DNA from: Njordibacter sp937773555
Lineage (GTDB): Bacteria; Pseudomonadota; Gammaproteobacteria; Pseudomonadales; Balneatricaceae
Assembly (NCBI RefSeq): GCF_047730085.1
Contig: NZ_CP159830.1
Coordinates: 1,984,001-2,048,000, forward strand
Length of the DNA stretch: 64,000 nt
Direction of reading: 5' to 3'
Shown here: positions 52,923-61,759 of the stretch, in pieces
Layout of the letters: each line of letters opens with the position of its first letter
Position numbering within the stretch: the stretch's first letter is position 1
Notes under the pieces: model-generated
Database searches by the model: none
Told to the model about the DNA's origin: nothing
What the model saw: only the letters and a program-made list of their open reading frames with translations
Program-made: the position numbers and the translations under genes

Positions 52923-53183
52923 CTACTCGTAATGAGTCCACAGCCGCAATATCTTGACAGCCTTTTCCGCCTCTAAAACCTGATAGACAAGCCGATGCTG
53001 AATATTAATTCTTCTTAAATAAGCACCGCTCAAGTCACCCACCAGCTTTTCGAAAGGCGGCGGAGTTTGCCATGGATCAGACTGAAGAATAGTTAGCAAT
53101 TGCTGCGCTTTAGTTTTTAATCCGGACGATGCTAGTTTTCGTGCATCCTTTTGGGCCTGCTTGGTGTAATACAGCGTCCACAT
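52923..53183 (-). CDS. yoeB: YoeB/Txe-family toxin
   Basis: This is an 86-residue RelE-fold mRNA interferase. The C-terminal RINIQHRLVYQVLEAEKAVKI and WTHYE carry the catalytic Arg and the terminal His-Tyr of YoeB. The ATG at 53183 overlaps the antitoxin stop codon (TAATG), which argues against the TTG at 53189. Confidence 0.93.
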   Translation of the reverse strand: MWTLYYTKQAQKDARKLASSGLKTKAQQLLTILQSDPWQTPPPFEKLVGDLSGAYLRRINIQHRLVYQVLEAEKAVKILRLWTHYE

Positions 53184-53425
53184 TACCAATTTAATTCAGT
53201 TGAAGCGCTGTCAATACTCTCCTGCATACCCTCTACAATTGATTCGCGCATCCCTGGCACCGATAAAAGATGCAGGGTTTCGTTGATCGCATTCCAATCA
53301 TCTTCAGCTAAAAGAACCGCATTACCGCGCTTGCCCGTTATAACCACCGGCTCATGGCTGGCTGTCGTAGCATCGATCAGTTTATACAGGTTGGCTCTAG
53401 CCTCAGTAACATTCAGTGACATCAT
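53183..53425 (-). CDS. yefM: YefM-family antitoxin
   Basis: This is an 80-residue Phd/YefM antitoxin (SLNVTEARANLYKLIDATTASHEPVVITGKRGNAVLL). The acidic C-terminal part (SIVEGMQESIDSAST) would wrap YoeB. ATG 53422 is an alternative start. A palindrome 21-42 bp upstream is the likely autoregulatory site. Confidence 0.92.
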   Translation of the reverse strand: MMSLNVTEARANLYKLIDATTASHEPVVITGKRGNAVLLAEDDWNAINETLHLLSVPGMRESIVEGMQESIDSASTELNW

Positions 53426-53445
53426 AATTAAATCCTCTTAAACAA

Positions 53446-53467
53446 AACGTACGCTAAACTGTACGTT
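53446..53467. promoter_or_regulatory. Operator palindrome of the yefM-yoeB pair
   Basis: Arms AACGTAC (53446-53452) and GTACGTT (53461-53467) are separated by 8 bases. They contain the GTAC core typical of YefM operators and lie just upstream of yefM. Confidence 0.68.
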
Positions 53468-53745
53468 AAGTCAAGTTCACCTGAGTTATCCTCCACCAAA
53501 AGCTGATAAACCCATTTATCGCACCTTTAAATAAGGCTTAAAATCAATAAATTACACATTTCGTTTCGCAAAAACAGCTATCATTTGATAAATAACGAAT
53601 AAAACGTAATAATGATACTATCAACAATGGGGTTACACAGCACCATCTAATAGCAGGTATTTTCTAGGCTCCTAAATGCTCCTTGGTCGCAGAAAGTGGT
53701 ATGTTACACTGCATGCACACACAGACTGATTGGATCAATAGCCCC
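53468..53745. other. Gap between yefM and the disrupted island gene
   Basis: No gene is evident. A possible extended -10 (TGGTATGTT, about 53696-53704) precedes the next gene. No attC-like or tRNA-like structure is seen. Confidence 0.35.
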
Positions 53746-54616
53746 ATGCCCAAGAAGCCCACCGCCTCCAAAATCAACACCCCTAAGAACGCCCTCACCC
53801 ATGGACTAACCAGCCAGAGCATCACCTCGTCAACAGACCAAAAAACCTACCAACAGATGTATGACGAACTCACCAGCGAATACGGTCCACAGACCGTAAC
53901 AGAACGCATGCTAATCGAACGAGTCGCCATCCAGTATGTCCGCTGGCAGCGTGCCATCAAGGAAGAGAGCGCCGAAATAGAGATAGCCGGCCTCACCGAA
54001 CTCGACGACTTATCAGTACGCACCACCTTTAACCTTACCCAGGAACAGGCCCAGCATTACGCCTTCTCCAGTCTTCGAGGAGAATTCCATAACGATGAAC
54101 AATTAAAAGAAAAAATCACGCTTCTTCAAGCATTAAGCGAGGAATTGTTTCGCCTTTTGGAGCGCGGCGAACATAGCGCCATCCCAGACGATTTAGTAGA
54201 TTATCCGATGCTGTTCGTCACTTTTGAACTCCTCACCGTCAAGTATAGATGCAGCAAAGCTGAACTACTCGACGGTCGGTACGAGTTAGGCAGCCTTCTT
54301 AGGGCAGTGCAATCGGAGCTTTAAATCAGAAGATTTATATCTGGGCAGTTCCATGGGTAGCAAGCTGTCCCATAGTGATTTCTTAAACACGCTCAGCGAA
54401 GAGGTACTAAAGCAGCTCGTCACAATCGACCTATACCCCAAAGCAGAAAAGCTATTTAAGCTGGCCGAACAAGTGAGCACTTCACGATCCACCAACATAG
54501 ATAAAATAACCCGCTACATGACCACCATAGACCGGCAGTTTTCAAAAGCTCTGGGCGAACTACGCGTGGTGATAGAAGACCGAAGACGAAGAGAAGCCCT
54601 TATACCAAAGGGTTAA
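53746..54616 (+). pseudogene. Frameshifted island-associated gene (NALTHGL-type protein)
   Basis: Two frames make up one protein. The first part (53746-54324) begins MPKKPTASKINTPKNALTHGL and is mostly helical. Frame 2 is open across the junction and continues (SFKSEDLYLGSSMG...) to 54616, ending KITRYMTTIDRQFSKALGELR. This N- and C-terminal combination, N-A-x-x-H-G-L at the start and a RY-x(3)-DRQF-x-KAL helix at the end, is typical of a family of unknown function common in mobile islands. The switch from frame 1 to frame 2 lies near 54290-54324. It is either an inactivating indel or, less likely, programmed frameshifting. Confidence 0.6.
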
Positions 54617-54845
54617 GGTGCAGCACCACACCTGGGTTGACTAGAGGATCGCCAGTAAATTGAATACCAGCCTCTTCCAGGGCATTTCGTATCGCCATTA
54701 AATTTCTAGTATTAGCAACAGGCACTCCAGCCTGGACCTCATAGCGCTTAATTGAAGCACTACCCACGCCACTGCGGCCAGCAAGCTCGATTGCACTCCA
54801 ACCCAACATGGCGCGTGCAGCTTTTATTTGACTAGAAGATACCAT
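54600..54845 (-). CDS. XRE-family helix-turn-helix regulator
   Basis: This is an 81-residue single-domain DNA-binding protein (SSQIKAARAMLGWSAIELAGRSGVGSASIKRYE), followed by a short C-terminal segment (IRNALEEAGIQFTG) common to this small family. It is divergent from the recombinase gene; the gap holds a 17-bp palindrome, so it probably regulates itself and the recombinase. It overlaps the 3' end of the disrupted gene by 17 bp. Confidence 0.85.
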   Translation of the reverse strand: MVSSSQIKAARAMLGWSAIELAGRSGVGSASIKRYEVQAGVPVANTRNLMAIRNALEEAGIQFTGDPLVNPGVVLHLNPLV

Positions 54846-54858
54846 TGACTATACTTTG

Positions 54859-54875
54859 TGATTCTATTAGAATCA
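54859..54875. promoter_or_regulatory. Palindrome between the XRE regulator and the recombinase
   Basis: TGATTCTATTAGAATCA is a perfect palindrome with 8-bp arms and a central T. It lies 14 bp upstream of the XRE start and 31 bp upstream of the recombinase start, as expected for an autoregulatory operator. Confidence 0.6.
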
Positions 54876-54905
54876 TTCCTTGAGTTTAGAGATGGTAATA
54901 ATAAC

Positions 54906-55752
54906 ATGATAGACAATATCTTAGCCAAATTTGATGGCGCCTTTGCCAAAAATACCATCAGAGCCTATAGATCGGACTTTATTCAATACCAGACCTGGTG
55001 CTCACACAATAAAATGCACTCAATACCGGCAACTGCCGATACCATGGCGCAGTATGTTGACTACCTTGCCACCATAAGAAAAAGCGCAACCATCCGCCGC
55101 AGAATAAATAGCTTGGGTACGATACTAAAACTCTCCAAACACTACGACCCCACCAACCAACCAGAGGTTATATTGGCCATAAAACGTATGCACCGAAAAA
55201 TTGGGCGTGCACAGCAGCAGGCCACTACTCAACCAGCTACTTAGCAACTGCGATAACAGCGCCAGAGGTTTAAGAAATGAAGCCCTTCTCAGACTCGGCT
55301 ACGAAACGATGCGACGCCGGTCAGAACTCTGTGCCTTTAAGTTTGAGGACATCTGCCAAGCACCGAGTGGCAAACCTGCTATAAGGCTGAATTTCTCAAA
55401 AACGGATCAATTTGGGGCTGGAAAGGTTCTTCCCATCAGCCAAGAACTCTTCGGCTTATTAGAAAAATGGAAGCGTATCGTTAGCGATGAAGGCTATATT
55501 CTAAGATCGATCAGTAGGCATGGGTATATCGGTAAGAATCTAAACCCTGCAAGTATAAGCACCATATTAAAAGCACTGCAAAAGGACCTAAAGATTGATT
55601 CCGATGAACAACCGCTCAGCGGCCATTCATTTAGAGTGGGGGCAGCACTTGATCTATTAGAAGATGGTGAGCCGCTTGAAAGGATAATGCTCAAAGGGGG
55701 TTGGCAGACAGATTCGACTGCCATGTCATATCTTAGAAATTGGATCGTATGA
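54906..55752 (+). pseudogene. Frameshifted tyrosine recombinase (phage-type integrase)
   Basis: The N-terminal core-binding half starts at ATG 54906 (MIDNILAKFDGAFAKNTIRAY) and stops at 55244. The catalytic half lies in the next frame, open from about 55201 to 55752. It keeps the first Arg (MRRRSELCAFKFED), the GHSFRVGAAL His-x-x-Arg, the GGW and a terminal Tyr (SYLRNW). The two halves join in sense near 55218 (...GRAQQQ | PLLNQLLSNCD), so one base has been gained or lost. All catalytic residues survive. It may be a decayed integrase, a programmed +1 frameshift or a sequencing error. Confidence 0.78.
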
Positions 55753-55778
55753 GTGGGGCAACAAGAGCACCACAGCAG

Positions 55779-56456
55779 TTAGTCAGTAAAATTCAGTGCT
55801 TGTTTCAACTCGGTCGGCGGCTCTGGCAAATCCTTAAAAACCCTCCACGCTATTTTTGTGCTTGGAATCAGAACCGTCCAAGCAGTAACAAAAATCGCCA
55901 CAAAATAAATATACAGGCTCTTATTCGAGACAAACCACTCCTCAAGCGCTCCCTTATACGGAGCTATAACATTCGCATAGAAGTCAACGGAGGCTGTTGC
56001 ACCGTGCATTATCTCTTCCTCACCACGAAATATAATAGAACCTACCCCAGAGAGGCCTGGCCGAACTTGCGTTATAAGACGCTGAGTACTCACCAAATAA
56101 GCTCCAAACGTTTGAGTAGTAAGCGGCCTTGGGCCAATAACACTCATATCACCAAAAAAGATATTCAATAGCTGCGGCAACTCATTTATTTTGGTTTTAC
56201 GCAAAAATTTTCCTGCTGGGAGCACTCTAGGGTCACCTCTCATGGTAACCGTGCCAGTGCCAATGTTAGGGCTATTCTTTAGCATAGTCGCGAACTTAAA
56301 TAACTTGAATTTCTCACCGCTCTTACCGATGCGTTCCTGTAAAAAGAATACCTCACCCTCGCCAGTGAGTCTTAGCGTTATGACTATAGGCACCAACAGA
56401 GGAGAAAGTAGCAATAACGCTATCCCGGAAAATAGAATATCAAAAAAACGATCCAT
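55779..56456 (-). CDS. Undecaprenyl-phosphate sugar-1-phosphate transferase
   Basis: This is a 225-residue initiating sugar transferase (bacterial sugar transferase family). It has an N-terminal membrane helix, the KFKLFKFATMLKNSP motif (usually KFRSM), and KTKINELPQLLNIFFGDMSVIGPRP with its acidic catalytic pair. A further C-terminal hydrophobic segment (VAIFVTAWTVLIPS) is unusual for the short PglC form. It transfers the first sugar phosphate to the lipid carrier. It is the last gene of the minus-strand polysaccharide run and is convergent with the recombinase remnant. Confidence 0.88.
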   Translation of the reverse strand: MDRFFDILFSGIALLLLSPLLVPIVITLRLTGEGEVFFLQERIGKSGEKFKLFKFATMLKNSPNIGTGTVTMRGDPRVLPAGKFLRKTKINELPQLLNIFFGDMSVIGPRPLTTQTFGAYLVSTQRLITQVRPGLSGVGSIIFRGEEEIMHGATASVDFYANVIAPYKGALEEWFVSNKSLYIYFVAIFVTAWTVLIPSTKIAWRVFKDLPEPPTELKQALNFTD

Positions 56457-56458
56457 TC

Positions 56459-57652
56459 TTACATCCTCTGATCTAGGTATTTACCGGTCTCTTTATGAGC
56501 AAACTCAGGTAAGAGGCCAAAATACAGTTTAACAATATCATCTTTGGCCCAAGTACCTTTTTCCCTTAGAGCTTCAATTCCGTCCATAAACTCGTCTAAC
56601 TTAGACTCCTCAAAATCAGGCTGATTTTTAATAATCCCAACTGTCTCAAAAAATTCCATATCTAAATCTTCGTTATCGGTAAAAAACTCTTCAAAGTCTT
56701 TTTCACCTGTAGTATCGCTTTTAAAGAAGTAACATGGCCATTGCTTATTGGCGATTAACTCCTCTGTCCTGTCGCGAGCCTCATCCTCTGACTCGCATTC
56801 ATAAGGTTCATACCCATGCTCTCTCAAAAAGCGGACCGCAATCTCAGAGAAAGTAATAAGATGTAATTTTTCACTTAATTTAGGAAAGAAAATGTCTCTA
56901 TTTTGTCCAAGTAAACCAGACAGCAAACACAACTCTCCCGATTCTTGAGGCGTTACAAAATAACGACGCACATCATTTGGTGCGGAAAAAGGCTGGCGCT
57001 TTGCAAATCGCTGATTAAAACCATGGAGTAACGAGCCGTCCGAGAATGCCACATTTGCAAAGCGTGCCATTGAAATATTTTGAGTCAAACTCTCCCGCAT
57101 TAGAAACATTTCCATAATGCGCTTGCTTGCACCCATCATATTGACAGGATTAGCCGCTTTATCCGTTGAAACGCAAAAATACTTTTTAGCGCCCATTTCT
57201 CTCGCTAATCGCAAAGTCTTAACTGTATTAAATACATTGACCATAACCATACGCATAAGAGTATATGGATCTTTTTCACTTCTAACATGTTTTAGGGCTG
57301 ACAAATTAAAAACGTAATCATAGGGTCCTTCGTTCTGCATAAGAGTTTCACACTCAATGCCACCACAATCAATCGCGAACGTCTTGAAATCGCCTGCACC
57401 ATAGCCTTCGGTGCTCCGAATATCTCTCACTAACTCAACCATATTGTTTTCGCTGATATCGACAACATGAAGCGATTTAGGACCACGCTTAAAAATCTCT
57501 TTAGTTACCGCCTGACCTATAGTCCCAGCGCCACCTATGACTAAGAACCTAGAGATAGAAACAATATCAGTCAAAGAATCATCATGAGTACGCATATCTT
57601 CGTCAAATAATAATGTTTTTCTTCCAATTAAAGATAAATAATTCATAGTCAA
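56459..57652 (-). CDS. CapD/PseB-like UDP-GlcNAc dehydratase/epimerase family protein
   Basis: This is a 397-residue extended SDR enzyme of the polysaccharide-biosynthesis (CapD) family. It has the NAD motif IGGAGTIGQAVTKEIF, the family TDKAANPVNMMGASKRIMEMF segment, in which Met replaces the SDR tyrosine before the lysine, and SMARFANVAFSDGSLLHGF. It acts on UDP-GlcNAc or a relative, probably as a 4,6-dehydratase. It has about 60 acidic C-terminal residues more than PseB. It ends 2 bp before the sugar transferase. Confidence 0.82.
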   Translation of the reverse strand: MTMNYLSLIGRKTLLFDEDMRTHDDSLTDIVSISRFLVIGGAGTIGQAVTKEIFKRGPKSLHVVDISENNMVELVRDIRSTEGYGAGDFKTFAIDCGGIECETLMQNEGPYDYVFNLSALKHVRSEKDPYTLMRMVMVNVFNTVKTLRLAREMGAKKYFCVSTDKAANPVNMMGASKRIMEMFLMRESLTQNISMARFANVAFSDGSLLHGFNQRFAKRQPFSAPNDVRRYFVTPQESGELCLLSGLLGQNRDIFFPKLSEKLHLITFSEIAVRFLREHGYEPYECESEDEARDRTEELIANKQWPCYFFKSDTTGEKDFEEFFTDNEDLDMEFFETVGIIKNQPDFEESKLDEFMDGIEALREKGTWAKDDIVKLYFGLLPEFAHKETGKYLDQRM

Positions 57653-57720
57653 TCCGGGAGCAGCATATTGGTAAAGTGGGGTTAGTTAAAATTTTGGAAG
57701 CTTAAACGCAAAAAAGTTTT

Positions 57721-58656
57721 CTATCTACCATTATTTAATTCTTTCAACACAGATATATCAGGATCCCAATTAATTTTTCGTCTAGCGTAACTGCTATCAA
57801 TCACCAAATCATCGAGCAAACTTTCCTTCAGGTTATTTAACCTAAAGAACAGCAAAATAGAAACAAGTAGATTCCGTGAAAATGGAATACTAAATACTCG
57901 TTTATGCCGAGATAAACCAATTGCGCTAATTAACTGTGCCGTTGAGATAACTTCTGCGTCTGACACAAGAAAAATTTCACTTTTTTCCAAACCAACTAAC
58001 TTTAGATCAATTACTTTGCAAATAAAGTTACACAGGTTAGTGATGCCAATGAAGCTTCTTTTATTATCTAAAGCGGATAACGGGAAAGGTATGCAAAATC
58101 TAACAAGTTTAACCAATTTACTGAAATTTCCAGGAGCATTACTTCCGTAGATTAATGGAGGTCTAATTATTACGATCTCCATCGGAGATGACTTTGCAAG
58201 CTCAATCAACCCCAACTCAGCATCATACTTTGACTGCGCATAATCATTGTGTGGTGCAGGAATCGAATGCCTAGTAAATGGATCGGTTATGCTACTCACT
58301 TTACCATTTACACCTATGGAACTAAGAAAGATAAAGCGCTTGACGCCTTGATCAGACGCTGTCTTGGCAAGAAGTAACGTGGCTTTATGATTTATCATAT
58401 CATAAGACGCCGTGGGCGCACTGCGGTTATGTGCCACTCCAGCTAGATGCACTAACACATCAATATTTTTTAGGTCGATACGGATTTTTTTTGCTAGATC
58501 AAGTTTGACTGTATCATAGTTCAAATCGGACCCGCTGATATCTCTAAGCCCCACCTTTACATGTACCCCCGCAGCGACTCTGTCCATGGTCGCAAGAAGT
58601 GCCGACCCAACAAACCCGCTAGCACCAGTAACAAATATTGTGGATTTTCGGCTCAT
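57721..58656 (-). CDS. NAD-dependent epimerase/dehydratase family protein (SDR)
   Basis: This is a 311-residue extended SDR. The cofactor motif is VTGASGFVGSAL, and the catalytic Tyr/Lys lie in DYAQSKYDAEL. This pattern resembles the WbpK/WbpV-type 4-reductases of O-antigen loci, which produce QuiNAc/FucNAc acceptors for sugar-1-phosphate transferases such as the neighbour at 55.8 kb. Its ATG directly follows the GT2 stop codon. The substrate is inferred. Confidence 0.82.
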   Translation of the reverse strand: MSRKSTIFVTGASGFVGSALLATMDRVAAGVHVKVGLRDISGSDLNYDTVKLDLAKKIRIDLKNIDVLVHLAGVAHNRSAPTASYDMINHKATLLLAKTASDQGVKRFIFLSSIGVNGKVSSITDPFTRHSIPAPHNDYAQSKYDAELGLIELAKSSPMEIVIIRPPLIYGSNAPGNFSKLVKLVRFCIPFPLSALDNKRSFIGITNLCNFICKVIDLKLVGLEKSEIFLVSDAEVISTAQLISAIGLSRHKRVFSIPFSRNLLVSILLFFRLNNLKESLLDDLVIDSSYARRKINWDPDISVLKELNNGR

Positions 58657-59436
58657 TTAATGACTCCCAAAGCGCCTAAACCAAAGCGCTTTTATCAATT
58701 CACTAAATTTATTAACAATTTTTTGGTAAGTGTAGGATAAGTAAGAAAATTCACTAAACGACCTTTTCAATGAATGTGTAATTTCTGCGTTTTGTTTAAT
58801 AATGTTTGAAATACTACTGCTAGTAGCGCCACCAGCTCTCATCCTAACGATAACGGAATTTAAATGATCTGACCTTAGACTTTCGCATAGTATAGCTCTT
58901 TTCATGAAATCAAAATCTGAAGCGAGCGAATATCTATTATCAAAACATTTAAGTAATACTAGGGCATTTCGTGTTATGTAAAATGACGGATGAGGTGGTA
59001 TAAAACCTTTTTTAAGATCATTGGGACATAATGGCCAAGATATCCATACTCTTAAAACCTTTCGTATGTCAGACGGATAAACATAGTTCAGATTTCCCCA
59101 CAACACATCAGAATTGGATAATTTAAATGCATTTACAAGCTTTTCAATAACAAATTCATTATCAAATAGATCATCCGAATTCAAAAAGCCAATAACCTCA
59201 CCTGAAGCTATACGGAGACCTTTATTCATTGCATCATAGATTCCTTTGTCCGCTTCAGAAATAAAAACTGTATTTCTTTTTGAGCGGGCTTTAATGATGC
59301 TAGTAGTATTGTCAGCAGAATTACCGTCAATAAATATATGCTCAATATTCTTATATGATTGAACGTTGACACTATCTATACAGTCATTGATATATTTTTG
59401 GCTATTGAAGCAAACTGTAATGACCGAAACTTTCAC
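58657..59436 (-). CDS. Family 2 glycosyltransferase
   Basis: This is a 259-residue GT-A-fold glycosyltransferase. The start MKVSVITVCFNSQKYINDCI, the GIYDAMNKGLRIASGEVIGF segment and NSDDLFD (the metal-binding DxD equivalent) are typical of GT2. It has no long membrane helices. It is likely to add one sugar of the repeat unit. The coding sequence is noticeably AT-rich, suggesting a transferred gene. Confidence 0.9.
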   Translation of the reverse strand: MKVSVITVCFNSQKYINDCIDSVNVQSYKNIEHIFIDGNSADNTTSIIKARSKRNTVFISEADKGIYDAMNKGLRIASGEVIGFLNSDDLFDNEFVIEKLVNAFKLSNSDVLWGNLNYVYPSDIRKVLRVWISWPLCPNDLKKGFIPPHPSFYITRNALVLLKCFDNRYSLASDFDFMKRAILCESLRSDHLNSVIVRMRAGGATSSSISNIIKQNAEITHSLKRSFSEFSYLSYTYQKIVNKFSELIKALWFRRFGSH

Positions 59437-59998
59437 TTGGAATCCTTAGAAATGACTAAAAATAAACAGAAGTCGAATCACATAAAAGCAGTTTATCAAT
59501 CTGCTCAATGATAAAAGCGAAATCTAAAATCAATTGACCCGTACTTTCCGTTCTTAAAGTGGTTATTTCAGCTGATGACATAAACTATGGCCACTCTATT
59601 CTCAGCTTTTATTAATTCTAGGCGTTGAAATAATTTTTACACATTTAGTAGGAAACTCTAATCCAAGTCTTTTAGCACTTACATTTTTAGATGTTAGCTC
59701 TTCTCCAGCTTGTATTTTCTCTAAAATTTAGAGCGTATCTACGCCGCCGGATTGCTCTCGCTGTAAAGTTAACAGCACGCCATGCTTGCCTAATCTTTTA
59801 CGAACGGTCTTCCCAACCAATTCCACTAAACCAGCCTTCCAAATTCTCATGACGTACCAAAACATACCTAATATCAAAGAAGAATATCAGCTTAGCGATC
59901 CTTTAGAGTATGCCTAAGATAATATCAATGTCCCGCATAAACAGATATGCACTTAAGCCATCCTTTAAAACATAGTTTATAATCCAGTCTTATCTGAC
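59437..59998. other. Degenerate gap between GT2 and pseI
   Basis: No intact gene is present. The stretch holds a decayed pseI-like 3' end (see 59629-59745). The rest (59750-59998) has short frames only and may be further remnants of a lost gene order. It is the only gap longer than 100 bp in the polysaccharide run. Confidence 0.5.
59629..59745 (-). pseudogene. Decayed 3' fragment of a pseI/neuB-like gene
   Basis: About 80 bp here match the 3' end of the intact pseI (60074-60155) at roughly four bases in five. One frame reads LEKIQAGEELTSKNVSAKRL then GLEFPTK, against VEDIQAGQELTSKNVRAIRP and GLGLPTK in PseI, the SAF-domain segment. Many differences are synonymous third-position changes (ACA/ACG, TCT/TCC, AAT/AAC), so it is the relic of a diverged homologue rather than a recent copy. 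A 4-base deletion at the upstream end breaks the frame. Confidence 0.7.
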
Positions 59999-61036
59999 TT
60001 AAATGTGACCCCAGTCAAGCGGAGTGCCTCTTTTTAGATCTTTACTCGCCCGTTTACCTAAACATATTTCCAAGTATTTAGTGGGTAACCCTAATCCAGG
60101 TCTTATAGCTCTTACGTTTTTGGACGTTAGTTCTTGTCCAGCTTGAATATCCTCTACGATATAGAGAGAGCGTCTATACTGCCTTGATTGCTTCTCTTTT
60201 TCGCCTGGGCCATATGAAACTTGTCCCAATGATTCCCATGCTCTTTCAGACTCAATTACAAGCGACGCCATCTCTCGGGGCTCCATAGAAAATGCACTAT
60301 CAACTCCACCATCACTTCGGTCCAATGTGAAATGCTTTTCAATTACTGTGGCTCCCATAGCGACACTTGCTACAGAGACACCAACACCCATACTATGATC
60401 TGATAATCCGACCTCACATCCAAACATCTCTCTCATATGCGGTATCGTTGCAATATTGGTACCCCTAGGTGTAGACGGATATGTACTTGTACACTTTAAA
60501 AGTATTAAATCTTTGCAGCCCGCTTCTCTAGCAGTTCTTACCATCTCATCCATTTCAGACAAATCCATCATTCCAGTCGAAACGATCATTGGCTTACCGA
60601 TCTCCGCTACTTTTCTTATAAGGTTGACGTCCGTGTTCTCAAAAGACGCTATTTTATAGCAGTCTACGTCAAGGCTTTCTAAAAAGTCTACAGACGAATT
60701 GTCGAATGGTGTACTAAAGGGGATCAATCCCAATTTTCGAGCACGTGCAAAAATTTTCTCATGCCATTCCCATGGCGTGTAGGCCTCTTGATATAAATTG
60801 TACAGCGATCGACCCGCCCACAACTCTTGGTCGTTAATAAACTCACCATGAGCCACATCAATTGTCATCGTATCAGCCGTGTAAGTTTGTAACTTTAGGG
60901 CATGCGCGCCAGTTTCAGCTACAGCATCTACTATCTCAAGCGCACGCTCTAACGATTGGTTGTGGTTGCCTGACATTTCTGCAATTATAAATGGAGGCGC
61001 ACCAATACCCACACTATGTTTTCCGATTTTAATCAT
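59999..61036 (-). CDS. pseI: Pseudaminic acid synthase PseI (NeuB family)
   Basis: This is a 345-residue PEP-dependent nonulosonate synthase. The N-terminal NeuB barrel (PPFIIAEMSGNHNQSLERALEIV; LKLQTYTADTMT; SDHSMGVGVSVASVAMGA; EKHFTLDRSDGGVDSAFSMEP) agrees with PseI rather than sialic or legionaminic synthases. A C-terminal SAF domain follows (IVEDIQAGQELTSKNVRAIRPG). It condenses a 2,4-diamino-trideoxy hexose with PEP to give pseudaminic acid or a relative. pseC, pseF, pseG and pseH are not in the window and may lie beyond 64 kb. Confidence 0.92.
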   Translation of the reverse strand: MIKIGKHSVGIGAPPFIIAEMSGNHNQSLERALEIVDAVAETGAHALKLQTYTADTMTIDVAHGEFINDQELWAGRSLYNLYQEAYTPWEWHEKIFARARKLGLIPFSTPFDNSSVDFLESLDVDCYKIASFENTDVNLIRKVAEIGKPMIVSTGMMDLSEMDEMVRTAREAGCKDLILLKCTSTYPSTPRGTNIATIPHMREMFGCEVGLSDHSMGVGVSVASVAMGATVIEKHFTLDRSDGGVDSAFSMEPREMASLVIESERAWESLGQVSYGPGEKEKQSRQYRRSLYIVEDIQAGQELTSKNVRAIRPGLGLPTKYLEICLGKRASKDLKRGTPLDWGHI

Positions 61037-61069
61037 TCGTACATCCCTAATTTTGAAATTTTTTGTACT

Positions 61070-61759
61070 CTATTTAACTATAATTCGTCCCACAATAAAT
61101 GACTCAGCCGACGCGACTCCCACAGCACAGCCCCTCCATATCGACAAAGCTTTAACTCCTTTAACAGAGCGTGGATGAGGAAACTCCCTAAGTTCGTCTT
61201 TATAAGCATTCAATGCTGCCATTTTAATATCAATAGATTCAGTTATATCAACCCAATAGTTCGGCGAAAAAAGTACCTGCCCTGTCACTGGGATCCACTC
61301 AGTTGATGAGACGATCTCCATAAACAGCAATTCCTCAACACAGTGGTTAGGCTGAGGTCTACAAGCAACAACAACGGCTTGGTGAGTAATCTGGTGATCT
61401 ATATTTACATCATTTGAAAAGTGTGTAATCACGACATTAGGGCGATGCTCTGCAATAAAGGTTTCGACCGCTTTAACCACATCGAGTAGATCTACCCCAT
61501 CCATCCGGTTGTCAGGAAAATTAAGCATTGTTAGAGATGTTGTGCCCAGGATTTCGTTAGCACGCATGGCGGCTTTATTACGCACTTTCTGAGCCTTATC
61601 ATAATCTTTTGGATCTAAATCGCTGCGAGAAGTTTCTCCATCTGCAAGCAATAAGACATGAACCTGACATCCCGCTTTAACAAACTTTGCAATCGCCCCC
61701 CCGCAACCCAGCACTTCATCATCAGCATGTGCCGCAATAACCGCTAGAACCTTACTCAT
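61070..61759 (-). CDS. PIG-L family deacetylase
   Basis: This is a 229-residue zinc-dependent N-deacetylase. The metal motif AAHADDE (His11, Asp14) and the later ITHFSNDVNIDHQ His set are intact. PIG-L enzymes remove N-acetyl groups from sugars. Its start overlaps the formyltransferase-like stop by 4 bp, and pseI follows 33 bp later. Context suggests it deacetylates an amino sugar or nonulosonate precursor so that another acyl group can be added. Confidence 0.9.
   Translation of the reverse strand: MSKVLAVIAAHADDEVLGCGGAIAKFVKAGCQVHVLLLADGETSRSDLDPKDYDKAQKVRNKAAMRANEILGTTSLTMLNFPDNRMDGVDLLDVVKAVETFIAEHRPNVVITHFSNDVNIDHQITHQAVVVACRPQPNHCVEELLFMEIVSSTEWIPVTGQVLFSPNYWVDITESIDIKMAALNAYKDELREFPHPRSVKGVKALSIWRGCAVGVASAESFIVGRIIVK

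Noticed and set aside
50387..53745. Chromosomal integron cassette array
   Set aside because: Several small toxin-antitoxin units are present, but I find no attC-like imperfect repeats between them, and the recombinase lacks an IntI-specific insert that I can see.
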